Positions 54,852 through 63,698 are shown, counted from the stretch's first letter. The stretch: DNA of 64,000 nucleotides from AWTP1-13 sp963840075 (GCA_963840075.1 CAWIXS010000039.1:8459-72458), one strand, 5' to 3'. Made by a program: numbers and translations. The notes: generated by a model not told the origin, from the letters alone.

Positions 54852-55550
54852 CTAGCGGCGGAAGCAGGCGGCGATCTGTGCTTCGATGGCCGCCAGCTCG
54901 GCCGTCCACGGTGCCTGCCGCGAGGCCACCAGATTGGCCTGCGACCTCAGGATCACGCCGTCGTCGAGCACCTCGAGGCCATTGGCGCGCAGTGTCGCGC
55001 CGGTGGTGGTAATGTCGACGATCAGCTCGGCGAGGCCCGCGGCGGGAGCCCCTTCGGTCGCGCCCAGGCTCTCGACGATGCGGTAGCCGGTGACGCCCGC
55101 CTGCGCGAAGAAGCGGCGCGTCAGGTTCACGTACTTGGTGGCGACGCGCACGCGCCGCCCGTGCACCCTGCGGAAGAGGAGGGACATCTCCTCCAGGTCG
55201 GCCATGCGCCGCACGTCGAGCCAGCAGGCCGGGACGGCGACGACGACATCGGCGCGGCCGAAGCCGAGGCCGTCAAGGAAGCGCACGCGCTCGTCGGCAT
55301 CCGCCATGGCCTCGCGGATCAGGTCCTCGCCCGTCACGCCCATATGCGCCGCGCCGGTCTTGAGGAGCTGGGCGATCTCGGACGACGAGACGAAGTTGAC
55401 CTCGACGCCGGGCCAGCCCTCCAGCTCGCCCTTGTAGCCGCGCGCCGGCCCCGTACGCACGATCGTGAGCCCGGCCCCGGCGAGCGCGGCGGTGCACAGC
55501 TCCATCAGCCGGCCTTTGGAGGGCAGCGCGAGGACGAGCTTGCCGTTCAT
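54852..55550 (-). CDS. hisG: ATP phosphoribosyltransferase, short form
   Basis: A 232-aa catalytic subunit of the first histidine-biosynthesis step, joining ATP and PRPP. KLVLALPSKGRLME starts the fold; ATKYVNLTRRFF and the PRPP loop ESLGATEGAPAAGLAELIVDITTTGATLRANGL (about residues 160-192) are diagnostic. It lacks the C-terminal regulatory domain of long HisG, so it needs HisZ, which is encoded just upstream with an ATGA overlap at 55547-55550. Feedback control by histidine is expected through HisZ. Confidence 0.96.
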   Translation of the reverse strand: MNGKLVLALPSKGRLMELCTAALAGAGLTIVRTGPARGYKGELEGWPGVEVNFVSSSEIAQLLKTGAAHMGVTGEDLIREAMADADERVRFLDGLGFGRADVVVAVPACWLDVRRMADLEEMSLLFRRVHGRRVRVATKYVNLTRRFFAQAGVTGYRIVESLGATEGAPAAGLAELIVDITTTGATLRANGLEVLDDGVILRSQANLVASRQAPWTAELAAIEAQIAACFRR

Positions 55551-56725
55551 GGGCCCGCCTCCCGCAGGGCAGCGAGCAGCCGCTCGGTGTGGATCATGGC
55601 GCCGACCGCGGGCACCGGGCCGGGGGCTCCGACCTCGCCAAGCAGGCCGTCGTACCGCCCGCCGCCGGCCACGGGGCTGCGGGGGCCCAGCCCCGGCGCG
55701 ACGATCTCGAACACGAAGCCCGTGTAGTACTCGAGGTTGCGGCCGAACTCGGCGGAGAACTCGGCGTCGGCGATGCCGATTTCCGCCGCCTCGACGCGAG
55801 CGAGACGCCGCTGGAAGGCGTCGAGCCCGGCCGACAGGTCGACGCCCTGCGCGCGCGCCAGCCGCGCGAGCTGCGCCGGTGTCTCGCGCGCCGGGGCCCT
55901 GACCGCCACGTAGCTTTCGATCAGCGCCGCCGTCTCCGCCCGCAGCGGCTGCTCGCGCAGGTCCGCGGCCGCATCGATGAGGCGGGCAGCGATCTCGGCC
56001 GCCTTGCGCGTGCCGATCAGCTCGCAGCCCGCCTTGTCCAGGTGCTCGAGCACGGCGGCCTCTGCGCCGGCGGGATCGGCGGGATCGAGCCTGCCGATGA
56101 GCTCGTGCGGCACGCCCCTCGCCAGGGCCGCTCCCGAGGTCAGACGCTGAAGCTCCGCACGGAACGCCTCCGGGCGCCAGAACTGGTGCTTCAGCCGCGC
56201 GCGCCAGCGCTCGGGCATGGGAAGCGCCTGGATGAGCGCGGCAAACAGGCCGAGGTCGCCGATCCTGATCCCGATGCGGCCGAGGCCCGCTTGGCGCAGC
56301 GCCTCCACGGTGAGCGCGAGGACGGCAGCGTCGTCGGCCTCGCGGTCGGGCGCCGCGAAGGATTCGATGCCAGCCTGGCGGAACTCGCGCGGATGCGCGC
56401 GGTCGGCGCCCGCGGGCTGATAGCGGAAGGCCGGCGCGCTGTAGCAGTAACGCGCGGGCACGTTGCCGGCGGGATGACGCTCAAGATGCAGGCGGCAGGT
56501 CGGCACCGTGAGATCGGGACGCAGGCACAGCTCGGCGCCGTCCGGATCGGTGAACACATAGGTGCGCGCGCGCAGGTCCTCGCCGATCACGTCGAGGAAG
56601 AGCCCGGCTGGCTGGATCACGGCCGGCTCGATGCGCTCGTAGCCGGCGCGCGTGAAGGTGGCCATCAGGCCCCGCGCCTGGGCATCCAGGGCCTCGATGT
56701 CGGCGGTGGTGGCGACCGTGGGCAT
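55547..56725 (-). CDS. hisZ: ATP phosphoribosyltransferase regulatory subunit
   Basis: A 392-aa histidyl-tRNA synthetase paralogue that activates short HisG. It keeps the class II core: YVFTDPDGAELCLRPDLTVP (motif 2 region), PARYCYSAPAFRYQPA, FRQAGIESF, and the C-terminal YYTGFVFEIVAPGLG with AGGGRYDGL. The synthetase anticodon domain is absent. The order hisS-hisZ-hisG on one strand is typical of Hyphomicrobiales, and hisS lies upstream here in broken form. Confidence 0.95.
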   Translation of the reverse strand: MPTVATTADIEALDAQARGLMATFTRAGYERIEPAVIQPAGLFLDVIGEDLRARTYVFTDPDGAELCLRPDLTVPTCRLHLERHPAGNVPARYCYSAPAFRYQPAGADRAHPREFRQAGIESFAAPDREADDAAVLALTVEALRQAGLGRIGIRIGDLGLFAALIQALPMPERWRARLKHQFWRPEAFRAELQRLTSGAALARGVPHELIGRLDPADPAGAEAAVLEHLDKAGCELIGTRKAAEIAARLIDAAADLREQPLRAETAALIESYVAVRAPARETPAQLARLARAQGVDLSAGLDAFQRRLARVEAAEIGIADAEFSAEFGRNLEYYTGFVFEIVAPGLGPRSPVAGGGRYDGLLGEVGAPGPVPAVGAMIHTERLLAALREAGP

Positions 56726-56795
56726 GGCCTCACCTTCCGCGCGCTGTTGGAGCGCGTGGAGGGGTCGGTGTAGCGCGGTGAGAGGGAGCCATCGC

Positions 56796-58382
56796 CTAGC
56801 CCCTGTGGCGGGCGAGGACCTCGCGCACCTTGGCGATGAGCTCCTCCTCCTTGACGGAGACCTGTGCCGGGCGGCCTTCGCGCCATTCCTTGCTGTCCTT
56901 GATGGTGGCCGCGGCCCTGGCGCCCTCGATCAGGTCCTTGATCTGCACCTCGCCTTTGGCGCGCTCGTCGCCGCCCTGGATGACGACGCAGGGTGCGCCG
57001 CGCCTGTCGGCGTACTTCATCTGCGCCTTCATGCCTGAGGTGCCGAGGTACATCTCGGCGCGGATGCCGGCGGCGCGCAGGGTTTGCGCCATCTTCTGGT
57101 AGTCGGCGAGGCGGTCCTTCTCCATGACGAGCACGACCACGGGGCCCTCGCTGGCCGCGGGTTTGTCCTTGTTGATCGCGGCCAGCGCTGCTGCCAAGCG
57201 CGATACGCCGATGGAGAAGCCGGTGGCCGGCACCTTGGTGCCGAGGAACCGCTCGACCAGCCCATCGTACCGCCCGCCGCCGCCCACCGAGCCGAAACGC
57301 ACGGTCTGGCCGTCCTCGTTCACCACGGGGAAGGTGATCTCGGCCTCGAACACGGGGCCCGTGTAGTACTCGAGCCCACGAACGACTGAGGATCTATCCG
57401 GATGCGCCTTGAACCGTATCCGGCTGCGTTGCCAAAGCTGCTCATGCTCCTTGAGTTCAGCGACACCCTCACTGCCTCTCTTGCTCGCTTCAGAGTGCTT
57501 TGACCAAGCCAGTCAACAGTCTGCGTTGCTCAAGTAGCGCTGGTCATCTCCGCAATCTTCCACGTGCTCAGCATCAGTTAGCGCCTGATTGACCGTAGGC
57601 CAGTGTGTACGAAGGTCCCGCTGCACAAATCGCAGCAGCTTCTGCACGCGATCATCTGAAAGGCCGGCACCTTTGGTGAAATCGCCAGATTCGTCCTTTC
57701 GGCCTTTGCCCAGGAGGAGCCGGACGCCCTCGTCCCCAAGGCGATCAAGCTTGTCGATCGCGCGCAGAACGGTGAGCCGTCTTCCTGCGTCGTCGTCGCT
57801 CGCGGGTCAAGGCCGATTGCCTCCAAAACGCCGTCCAGGATCTTGCGGCTATTCACCTTGATCACATAGTCGCCGCGCTTGACGCCCAGGGCCTCCAGGG
57901 TGTCGGCGGCGAGCATGCAGATCTCGGCATCCGCGGCGATGTTCTCCGTGCCTACCGTGTCGGCGTCGAACTGGGTGAACTGGCGGAAGCGGCCGGGCCC
58001 CGGCTTCTCGTTGCGCCATACCGGGCCCGACGGCGTAGCGGCGGAAGGGCTTGGGCAGGCGCTCGAAGCTCTCCGCCACGTAGCGCGCCAGCGGCGCGGT
58101 CAGGTCATAGCGCAGCGACAGCCACTGCTCGTCCTCGTCCTGAAAGGAGAACACGCCCTCGTTGGGCCGGTCCTGGTCGGGCAGGAACTTGCCGAGCGCG
58201 TCGGTGTACTCGACGGCCGGCGTCTCCAGCGGCTCGAAGCCGTAGCGCTCGTAGACCTCGCGGATGGTGGCCAGCATGCGGCTCGTCGCGCGGATGTCCT
58301 CCGGCGGGGTATCGAGAAAGCCCTTGGGCAGCCGCGCCACGGGACGCTCGTTCCTGGCGGAATTCTTGTTCGATTTGGCCAT
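56796..58382 (-). pseudogene. hisS: Histidyl-tRNA synthetase, multiply frameshifted
   Basis: It starts at ATG 58382 (MAKSNKNSARNERP) with normal class II motif 1 and 2 regions to YAVGP, then shifts frame near 58025. VWRNEKPGPGRFRQF and ICMLAADTLEALGVKRGDYVIKVNSRK follow. A second shift near 57795 leads to LTVLRAIDKLDRLG and SGDFTKGAGL. An in-frame TGA (about 57509) and at least two more shifts occur before VVRGLEYYTGPVFEAEI near 57380. The rest, with GGGGRYDGL and the anticodon-binding domain, is intact to 56796. The gene is essential, so either a second hisS exists or this stretch holds sequence errors. GC drops in the damaged part (57380-57800). Confidence 0.82.
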
Positions 58383-58475
58383 GGGTGGCGCCGGAGATAT
58401 CGCTGGTGCTGGAGCCATTGAAGTGGTGGGCTTATAGCCGATCGATGTGGCCCGGCAAAGACGGCCGGGGGGCGC

Positions 58476-58550
58476 TGGTGCCGCCGCGTGGCCTCGAGCC
58501 ACGGACCACCTGACCCACAATCAGGGCTCGCCCGACTGAGCTACAGGGGC
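58476..58550 (-). tRNA. tRNA-His-like sequence (anticodon GTG), possibly a pseudo-tRNA
   Basis: On the minus strand, 75 bases fold as a cloverleaf ending in an encoded CCA. The acceptor stem is GCCCCTG/CGGCGGC with one C-C mismatch and a T-G pair. The D-arm is GCTC/GAGC, the anticodon stem CCTGA/TCAGG with loop TTGTGGG (anticodon GTG), and the T-arm CGTGG/CCACG with loop CTCGAGG. Odd points: no extra G at position -1, A instead of C at 73 (both His identity elements), C at 54 instead of T, and a short D-loop. It lies between rpmE and the broken hisS. Either an atypical or a decayed tRNA. Confidence 0.5.
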
Positions 58551-58750
58551 ATCGGTCTCACGCGATACTCGTCAGCGCAACGCAGATCGTCCGGGCCTTC
58601 TGGGGAGGGGGGAGAGGGCACCGGACGATCCGCTTCGGGGCCCGCTCGGGGAGCCTGCTCGTGGGTCGCAGCGACGCGCTCCGAGGTTCACGCGCCGGCG
58701 TATTTTTTTGGGGGGTGCTTCCGGCGATGTGGCGAGCGACCGCAAAGGCG

Positions 58751-58832
58751 TAGGGCGGATTGGGCGCAGCCGTAATCCGCCGCCAACGTCATCATGGTAA
58801 GGACGCACGGCGGATTACGGGCTCCGCCCTAA
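58751..58832. repeat. Palindromic repeat with CGTAATCCGCC arms
   Basis: TAGGGCGGATTGGGCGCAGC is followed by CGTAATCCGCC (58771-58781), exactly mirrored by GGCGGATTACG (58809-58819), and closed by GGGCTCCGCCCTA. It lies just after the rpmE stop and can serve as its terminator. Confidence 0.75.
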
Positions 58833-58839
58833 GATCGCC

Positions 58840-59064
58840 TCAGAACATGCCTTCGAACTTCTTCTTGAAGCGCGAGAGGCGGCCGCCGCGGTCGACCAGA
58901 TGGGCGCCGGCGCCGGTCCAGGCCGGATGCGTCTTGGGGTCGACATCCAGCGTGAGGGTGTCGCCCTCCGAGCCGTAGGTGGAGAAGGTCTCGAACGTGG
59001 TGCCGTCCGTCATCACCACCTTGATCATGTGGTAATGGGGGTGGAAGTCCTCGGTCTTCTTCAT
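58840..59064 (-). CDS. rpmE: 50S ribosomal protein L31
   Basis: A 74-aa ribosomal protein of the zinc-free (C-minus) long-insertion type found in alphaproteobacteria. HPHYHMIKVVMTDGTTFETFSTYG is the conserved start; DVDPKTHPAWTGAGAHLVDRGGRLSRFKKKF is the typical end. No CxxC zinc ribbon is present, as expected for this lineage. The ATG at 59064 follows AGGTGAGAA. Confidence 0.96.
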   Translation of the reverse strand: MKKTEDFHPHYHMIKVVMTDGTTFETFSTYGSEGDTLTLDVDPKTHPAWTGAGAHLVDRGGRLSRFKKKFEGMF

Positions 59065-59397
59065 TTTCTCACCTGTCGACTGGACGATGCACGCGAGGAC
59101 TGGAACCCGCACGCGATTCTGCCGCCTCTTTAGCCAATGTGAGCGCCCCGGACAAGTCGGGAACGGGGCCGGGAGCGGGGTTAATTGGAGCGGGATCAGA
59201 CCCGGGTCAGACCCCTCGCGCAGGGGCTGGAGCTCCACTGCGACGCTGGAAGCGGGGGGTCCGACCCCGTCGCGAAGGGGCTGCCCCCTCGCCGGGCCGG
59301 CGCTGGAGTGCTTCTATCCGGCAGATGCGGCGACGGTACAGGCTTTGCGTCGTCTGGCCGAGCCGCAGCCGCGGGCTCGCACAGCAAGGGGAGAGGC
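59065..59397. repeat. 333-base gap with GGGGTCAGACCCC-family repeats
   Basis: Between 59188 and 59280 GATCAGACCCGGGTCAGACCCC and TCGCGCAGGGG are mirrored by GGGGGGTCCGACCCC and GTCGCGAAGGGG. The region separates the divergent rpmE and truncated M20 genes and should hold the rpmE promoter. No other gene is supported. Confidence 0.6.
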
Positions 59398-59812
59398 ATG
59401 TCCGGACTGGCCGCGCAGGAAGCACAGATCGCCGAGTGGCTCGGCACGCAGAAGGAGGCCATGCTGGCCCTCCTGGCCGAGCTCGTGAACATCGACAGCG
59501 GCAGCTACGACAAGGCCGGCGTCGACGCCGTGGGGCGGCGCCTCGTCGCGTTCTTCCAGGAGAACGGCCTGGTGACCGCCACCGAGCCCAATGAGACCTA
59601 CGGCGAGGCCATCCACGTGCGGCTCGACGACGCGCGGCCCAACGAGCGCCCGATCGTGCTCATGGGCCACCGCGACACCGTGTTCGCCAAGGGCGAGGCC
59701 GGCCGCCGCCCGTTCCACATCGAGGGCGCCCGCGCCTACGGACCCGGGGTCGCCGACATGAAGGGCGGGCTCGTCGTCAATGCGTTCGTGCTCGCCGCCT
59801 TCAGGCGCTGTC
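59398..59812 (+). pseudogene. M20 family metallopeptidase, 3' truncated
   Basis: A good start (ATG 59398 behind AAGGGGAGAGGC) encodes the first 138 residues of an M20 carboxypeptidase: LLAELVNIDSGSYDKAGVDAVG, VLMGHRDTVF (metal His and Asp) and YGPGVADMKGGLVVNAFVLAAF (bridging Asp). Homology stops at about 59812, after FRRC; the frame continues into unrelated sequence. The second half of the catalytic domain, with its Glu and remaining zinc ligands, and the dimerisation domain are missing. A full protein would be near 380 aa. The fragment cannot be active. Confidence 0.8.
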
Positions 59813-60095
59813 GTCGACCTCGGCACCCAACCCCCGCAGACCGTCCTCGGTCCCCGGGTCCCGGCGCAGGCCGTTCACTTCGTCACGACCCTGGGCAACG
59901 ATCAGAACCTGATCGATCCCCGGCAACCCGGCGAGCTGCCGCACCTCCGGCTCGCGGTCACGGCCAACGTCGTGCTGGCGATCAAGTCCGACTGATTGCG
60001 AGCGCAATTGCACCAATGCGCCCTCTCCCCAATGGATGCCGAGTGCCGCGGGGTCGGCTCGGTGCAATCGTGCTATGCACGATTGCACCCTACGG
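59813..60095. other. Junction sequence replacing the lost M20 3' half
   Basis: Up to 59995 there is open sequence on both strands (plus: VTTLGNDQNLIDP, minus: LPGIDQVLIVAQGRDEV) that I cannot assign. From 60000 to about 60102 an incomplete GCGCAAT/GTAGGGTGCAAT-type palindromic repeat fills the gap to the VOC gene. Confidence 0.4.
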
Positions 60096-60509
60096 CTACG
60101 CCTCGCGCACCTGGTGCACCTCGACGATGTTGCCGTCGGGGTCGTAGAAGAAAATCTGCTCCCACCCTTTCATGGCCCAGGCGCCGTAGTCGCAGAAGAG
60201 GATGCCCTTCTCTTTCAGGCGCTGCTTGAAGGCCTCGATGTCGTCGGTGCGGAAGGCGATGTGGCCGCGCTCCACCGGGTTGATCGCCTGGCCGGTGCGG
60301 AAGGTGACGCCGAGGTCCTTCTCGGCGAGATGCAGCTGCGTCTCCCCGTCGCTCAGGAAGGCGACGGCGCCGGGGTAGCCCTTCTGATCGAGGATGCGCG
60401 TCGCGCCCATCGATGGCATCGCCTCGAGGCCGAGGATGGACCGGTAGAACTCATCGAGTGCCGGCACATCGGTGGTGCAGAAGTTCACGTGGTGCAGCTT
60501 CATCTTCAT
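60096..60509 (-). CDS. VOC family protein (glyoxalase/bleomycin-resistance type)
   Basis: A 137-aa single-module pair of beta-alpha-beta-beta-beta units. KLHHVNFCTTDVPALDEFYRSILGL starts the first unit (metal His in HHVNF), ETQLHLAEKD closes it, then GHIAFRTDDIEAFKQRLKEKGI and WEQIFFYDPDGNIVEVHQV (metal Glu in NIVEVHQ) form the second. It may be a glyoxalase-I-like, fosfomycin-resistance-like or dioxygenase-like metalloenzyme; function not fixed. ATG 60509 follows GGAGCG; the second ATG (60503) is two codons in. Confidence 0.88.
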   Translation of the reverse strand: MKMKLHHVNFCTTDVPALDEFYRSILGLEAMPSMGATRILDQKGYPGAVAFLSDGETQLHLAEKDLGVTFRTGQAINPVERGHIAFRTDDIEAFKQRLKEKGILFCDYGAWAMKGWEQIFFYDPDGNIVEVHQVREA

Positions 60510-61005
60510 GGCGTCGCTCCGGTCCTCAAGCTGAATGTACGCACAGGATAGTTGGCCTCCGGCTGCGCTGACCACACCCGATGAGTCAGCCCAGGCGTGC
60601 CCGGACCTGCACCTGCTGCGGGGCCGAGGCAGCAGGAGGCGGGCTCGCAGGCCGGCCCGGGGCAGGCCGACCGCGGCGGGGGTCTATTCACGATGTCAAA
60701 GAGCGCGGCGCCGGAAGGCGCCGATTGCCCGGCTCGCTGCGGGTGCTGCAAGCGCCACCCGCGCGGGCCGGCCAACGGGCGAATTGTATGACGGCCCGGA
60801 GCGGCAGGGAGCAACGCGCGGGCTTGGAAGCTCTCGCGATCGGTCGTCGTCCTTAAGGGTTGGTGACCTGGAGCGGGCGGCACCGCGCGAGAGCGGGACG
60901 CCGCGCGAGGCGCGCAAGGGGCTCGCGGCGGCGGCGGCCAGACGATAGACTGACGGCGAACCATCGCGCGCGCAGAAGCGCGGCCATCTCTGCAGGGGAG
61001 GACCA
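60510..61005. other. 496-base divergent intergenic region
   Basis: The region between the VOC gene and the binding-protein gene. It is very GC-rich with a small GGCGCCGGAAGGCGCC hairpin near 60700. Several short open frames occur on both strands without ribosome sites or family resemblance. It probably carries both promoters; none is recognisable. Confidence 0.4.
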
Positions 61006-62076
61006 ATGCCGAAGCTACCCATCTCGAGGCGCCGGCTGCTCAAGGGCTCGGCGGCGGCGCTCGCCGCTCCGGCGGCGTTCGCCACCCGCGTTCTGGCCCA
61101 GGCGCCCGCAGCGGAGGCCATCACGCCGGCGCTCGTCGAGGCAGCGCGCAAGGAGGGCCGGCTCGCCTTCTACACTGCCATGGATATTCCCGTGGCCGAG
61201 CGGTTCGCCAGGGCCTTCCAGGCCAGCTACCCCGGCGTCGCGGTGCGCGTCGAGCGCTCGGGCTCGGAGCGCCTCTATCAGCGCATCGAGCAGGAGCGCG
61301 GCAGCAACATCTCCGCGGTCGATGTGGTCAACAGCGCCGATGCCGCGCATTTCATCGTCTGGAAGCGCAACGGCTGGCTCGCGCCCTATCTGCCGGAAGA
61401 GGCCGCGAAGCATTTTCCCGCCCGCTACCGCGACCCCGACGGCACGCACATCACCACGCGCATCTGGCTCTCCTCGCTCGGCTACAACACGCGCCTCGTG
61501 AAGGCCGAGGAGGCGCCGAAGAGCTTTGCCGATCTCCTCGACCCCAAGTGGGCGGGCAAGATGGTCAAGGCGCATCCCGCCTACAGCGGCACGATCATGA
61601 CAGCGACCTTCCAGATCGTGCGCGAGCTGGGCTGGGAGTACCTCGAGAAGCTCGCCGGGCAGAGGATCATGCAGGTGCAGTCCTCGACCGATCCGCCCAA
61701 GAAGCTGGCGGCGGGCGAGCGCGCGGTGATGGCGGACGGCAACGACTACAACCTGATCCAGCTGAAGGAGCGGGGGGAGCCCGTGGAGGTGGTCTATCCG
61801 GCCGAGGGGACGCCGCTCGTCAGCGGGCCTTCGGCCGTGTTCCGCTCGGCCCCCAACCCCAACGCCGCGCGCCTGTTCTACAGCTGGCTGCACGGCGCCG
61901 AGGCGCAGCAGCTGCTGGTCGACTTCGCCGCCCAGCACTCCGCGCACGCCCTGGTGCAGGCCAAGGCCGGCCGGCGCAAGCTCTCCGACATCAAGCTGAT
62001 GCAGGACGACCCGGCGGGCGTGGAACGGACGGCCGACGAGATCAAGACCCGCTACGCGCGGATCTTCAAGGTGTAG
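61006..62076 (+). CDS. Extracellular solute-binding protein, Fe3+/thiamine family 1-like
   Basis: A 356-aa periplasmic binding protein. The N-terminus SRRRLLKGSAAALAAPAAFA is a Tat-type signal, cleaved near VLAQA. The mature part starts EGRLAFYTAMDIPVAERFARAFQASYPG, the usual AfuA/FutA-like pattern (SBP_bac_6/8), and WLSSLGYNTRLV and KSFADLLDPKWAGKMV are characteristic. The double-Tyr iron site near the C-terminus is not evident (YYS-type motif replaced), so iron is not certain; a polyamine or organic anion is possible. No permease or ATPase genes follow. ATG 61006 follows GGGGAGGA. Confidence 0.9.
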   Translation: MPKLPISRRRLLKGSAAALAAPAAFATRVLAQAPAAEAITPALVEAARKEGRLAFYTAMDIPVAERFARAFQASYPGVAVRVERSGSERLYQRIEQERGSNISAVDVVNSADAAHFIVWKRNGWLAPYLPEEAAKHFPARYRDPDGTHITTRIWLSSLGYNTRLVKAEEAPKSFADLLDPKWAGKMVKAHPAYSGTIMTATFQIVRELGWEYLEKLAGQRIMQVQSSTDPPKKLAAGERAVMADGNDYNLIQLKERGEPVEVVYPAEGTPLVSGPSAVFRSAPNPNAARLFYSWLHGAEAQQLLVDFAAQHSAHALVQAKAGRRKLSDIKLMQDDPAGVERTADEIKTRYARIFKV

Positions 62077-62077
62077 G

Positions 62078-62160
62078 TTGGGTCGAGCGGAGCGCAGACC
62101 CAACATTGCGCCCGCGCAGCGGTGTTGGGTCTGCGGCTTCGCCTCGACCGAACCTACGCT
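62078..62160. repeat. TGGGTCGAGCGGAGCGCAGACCCAAC palindromic repeat
   Basis: TTGGGTCGAG...GCAGACCCAACATTGCG is mirrored by GCAGCGGTGTTGGGTCTGCGGCTTCGCCTCGACC. The element fills the gap between convergent genes and is a repeat type frequently seen between rhizobial genes; it can act as a terminator. Confidence 0.7.
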
Positions 62161-62175
62161 TGGCGTCAGCGCCGG

Positions 62176-62529
62176 TTACTTGCTCGCGGCAGCTGCAGGC
62201 GCCGGCGTCTTCGTCTTGGCAGGACCCTTATCGTCGGGCCAGCACACCAGCGCGCTCGCTTTGCAGGTGTGCTCGTCGAAGGCGATGAAGTCGAGGAACA
62301 GCTCGCAGCTCACGTCCTTCTTGCCGACGGTGTAGGACTTGATGCCCTTCGACCTGGTCCAGTCGGCGATGTACTTGTCGAGCAGGCTGAGGGCATCCTT
62401 GGTGGGGCCCTCCTTGCCGTAATCGTTCACCGAGAAGGCGAGCCTCGTGCACCGGGCATGGGCCTCGGTGGCGGCGAACAGGGCGACACCGACGGCAACG
62501 CCCGCGAACACTGTGAAACGCCTGCGCAT
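62176..62529 (-). CDS. Small secreted protein of unknown function
   Basis: A 117-aa protein. Signal peptide residues 1-26 (RRRFTVFAGVAVGVALFAATEAHA). The mature domain holds four Cys: RCTRLAF, VSCELFLDF, HTCKAS and ALVCWPDD, which may form two disulfides. KDALSLLDKYIADWTRSKGIKSYTVG is an amphipathic helical part. A KTKTPAPAAAASK tail ends it. I recognise no named family, although similar short secreted proteins occur in Hyphomicrobiales. ATG 62529 follows GGGGGAA; an upstream GTG/ATG would place 12 residues before the signal. Confidence 0.72.
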   Translation of the reverse strand: MRRRFTVFAGVAVGVALFAATEAHARCTRLAFSVNDYGKEGPTKDALSLLDKYIADWTRSKGIKSYTVGKKDVSCELFLDFIAFDEHTCKASALVCWPDDKGPAKTKTPAPAAAASK

Positions 62530-62577
62530 TCGAACGTTTCCCCCTTCTCGACGCAACCCAGTCAACCCGCCAAACCG

Positions 62578-62955
62578 TCACCGGGGATAGGGCGAGTCGT
62601 TCCAGCGCGGACCGATCCCGAAGTCGAAGAAAAAGCCGCTGTCGAAGGGACCGCCCTGGCTCTGGCGCTCGGCCAACGGGTCGCGGAAGCTGCTCGTGCT
62701 ACGATACAGCGTGCCCGTCCCCCCATAGGTGTTGATGACATCGGGGTCGACGTAGGAGTAGTAGCCGCCGCGCGCGAAGAAACCGCGCACCCGCACCCCG
62801 CGCTTGGCCTTGGAGCGGGCGACCCTGGCCGACTTCGCGCGTGCCGACTTGCCACCGTCGGCGACCGCCGTGGACAACTCGCCCATCATGGGGGAGCCGC
62901 TGAACGCGAGCAGCGCGAGCGCACCGCAGACCGCCAAAATACCCTTGTACCTCAT
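62578..62955 (-). CDS. Small secreted basic, Gly/Tyr-rich protein
   Basis: A 125-aa unrecognised protein. Signal-like N-terminus (RYKGILAVCGALALLAFSG), then a Lys/Arg/Ala-rich stretch (KSARAKSARVARSKAKRG), then an aromatic, Gly-rich part (GFFARGGYYSYVDPDVINTYGG) and an FDSGFFFDFGIGP end. Such sequences are typical of periplasmic or surface proteins in this group. Start choice is open between ATG 62955 and GTG 62967. It lies in the same direction as the two secreted protein genes on either side. Confidence 0.65.
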   Translation of the reverse strand: MRYKGILAVCGALALLAFSGSPMMGELSTAVADGGKSARAKSARVARSKAKRGVRVRGFFARGGYYSYVDPDVINTYGGTGTLYRSTSSFRDPLAERQSQGGPFDSGFFFDFGIGPRWNDSPYPR

Positions 62956-63168
62956 GATGACCGTCACTCCGGATTTCGACTCGGCCCATTCGCCATGAAT
63001 GACACTCCTCAGTCAACCGCAGGAGAGCGACCAAGCTCTGAAAAAAGCGTCACCACGGCTCGTTGCACGCCGATCTCCCCCGGCACTGGCGCAACACCGG
63101 CCCGCAACGAGGTCCAGGGCCGCTTGCCGTCCGCTGCCGTCTGCGCGATTGCCCGTATGGAACCGGCG

Positions 63169-63515
63169 TCACTCCTTGCAGAGCCTGGCGCCAACGACGC
63201 ATTCCGGCCCAGGAACCCGCCAGCGGAGCACCTGGACTTCAGATTGCTCACCTTGTAGCCGGGAGCCACGCCGACCTTCTGGCTGGACACCATCCAGGTG
63301 CCCCACGAGCCCAGGTCGGTGCCTTGCAGGACGGCCTCCCACGCCTGGAACTTGGCGGAGTTGTCGGTGCCGCCGGTGCCTTTGCCGGCCTTGTTGACAC
63401 ACTGCGCCTGGGCCATCGCGCCAGTCGACGTGAACGCACCTGCAGCCAGCACAAACGCGCCAGCCGCCACGAACGCACCTGCAGCCAGGACCAAGCGCAC
63501 GGATGTCGTCTTCAT
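63169..63515 (-). pseudogene. Small secreted Cys protein, frameshifted near the C-terminus
   Basis: From ATG 63515 it reads a signal peptide with AAGAFV repeats (to about residue 36, AMAQAQ), then CVNKAGKGTGGTDNSAKFQAWEAVLQ and KVGVAPGYKVSNLKSRCSAGG. The family-like ending ECVVGARLCKE lies in another frame and reaches a TGA at 63169. Adding one T in CGGAATGCG joins the parts (length 3n+2). Without correction the frame runs on to 63009. Proteins with this KFQAWEAVLQ ... GWKVxNLKxRC pattern are common small secreted proteins in rhizobia; function unknown. Confidence 0.68.
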
Positions 63516-63698
63516 CACGGGAACTCCCCTGAAGCCAATGGACGATGCGGCGGGAGATTGCCCGAGATCGGCAACGTTGCAACCGGCGCGCCCCCGCGTT
63601 GCGGTGCGCAATCGTCCAAATCTTGCAGAGCCGTGGCTTGCCGGTGACGCGTCGACCGGCACGCGATGGAAAGCGCCGCGGAGAGGCAGGCGCGCAGC

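Noticed and set aside
59813..59998. A small gene at the truncated M20 junction
   Set aside because: Both strands are open, but neither product has a ribosome site, signal or family resemblance; it is best treated as junction sequence.
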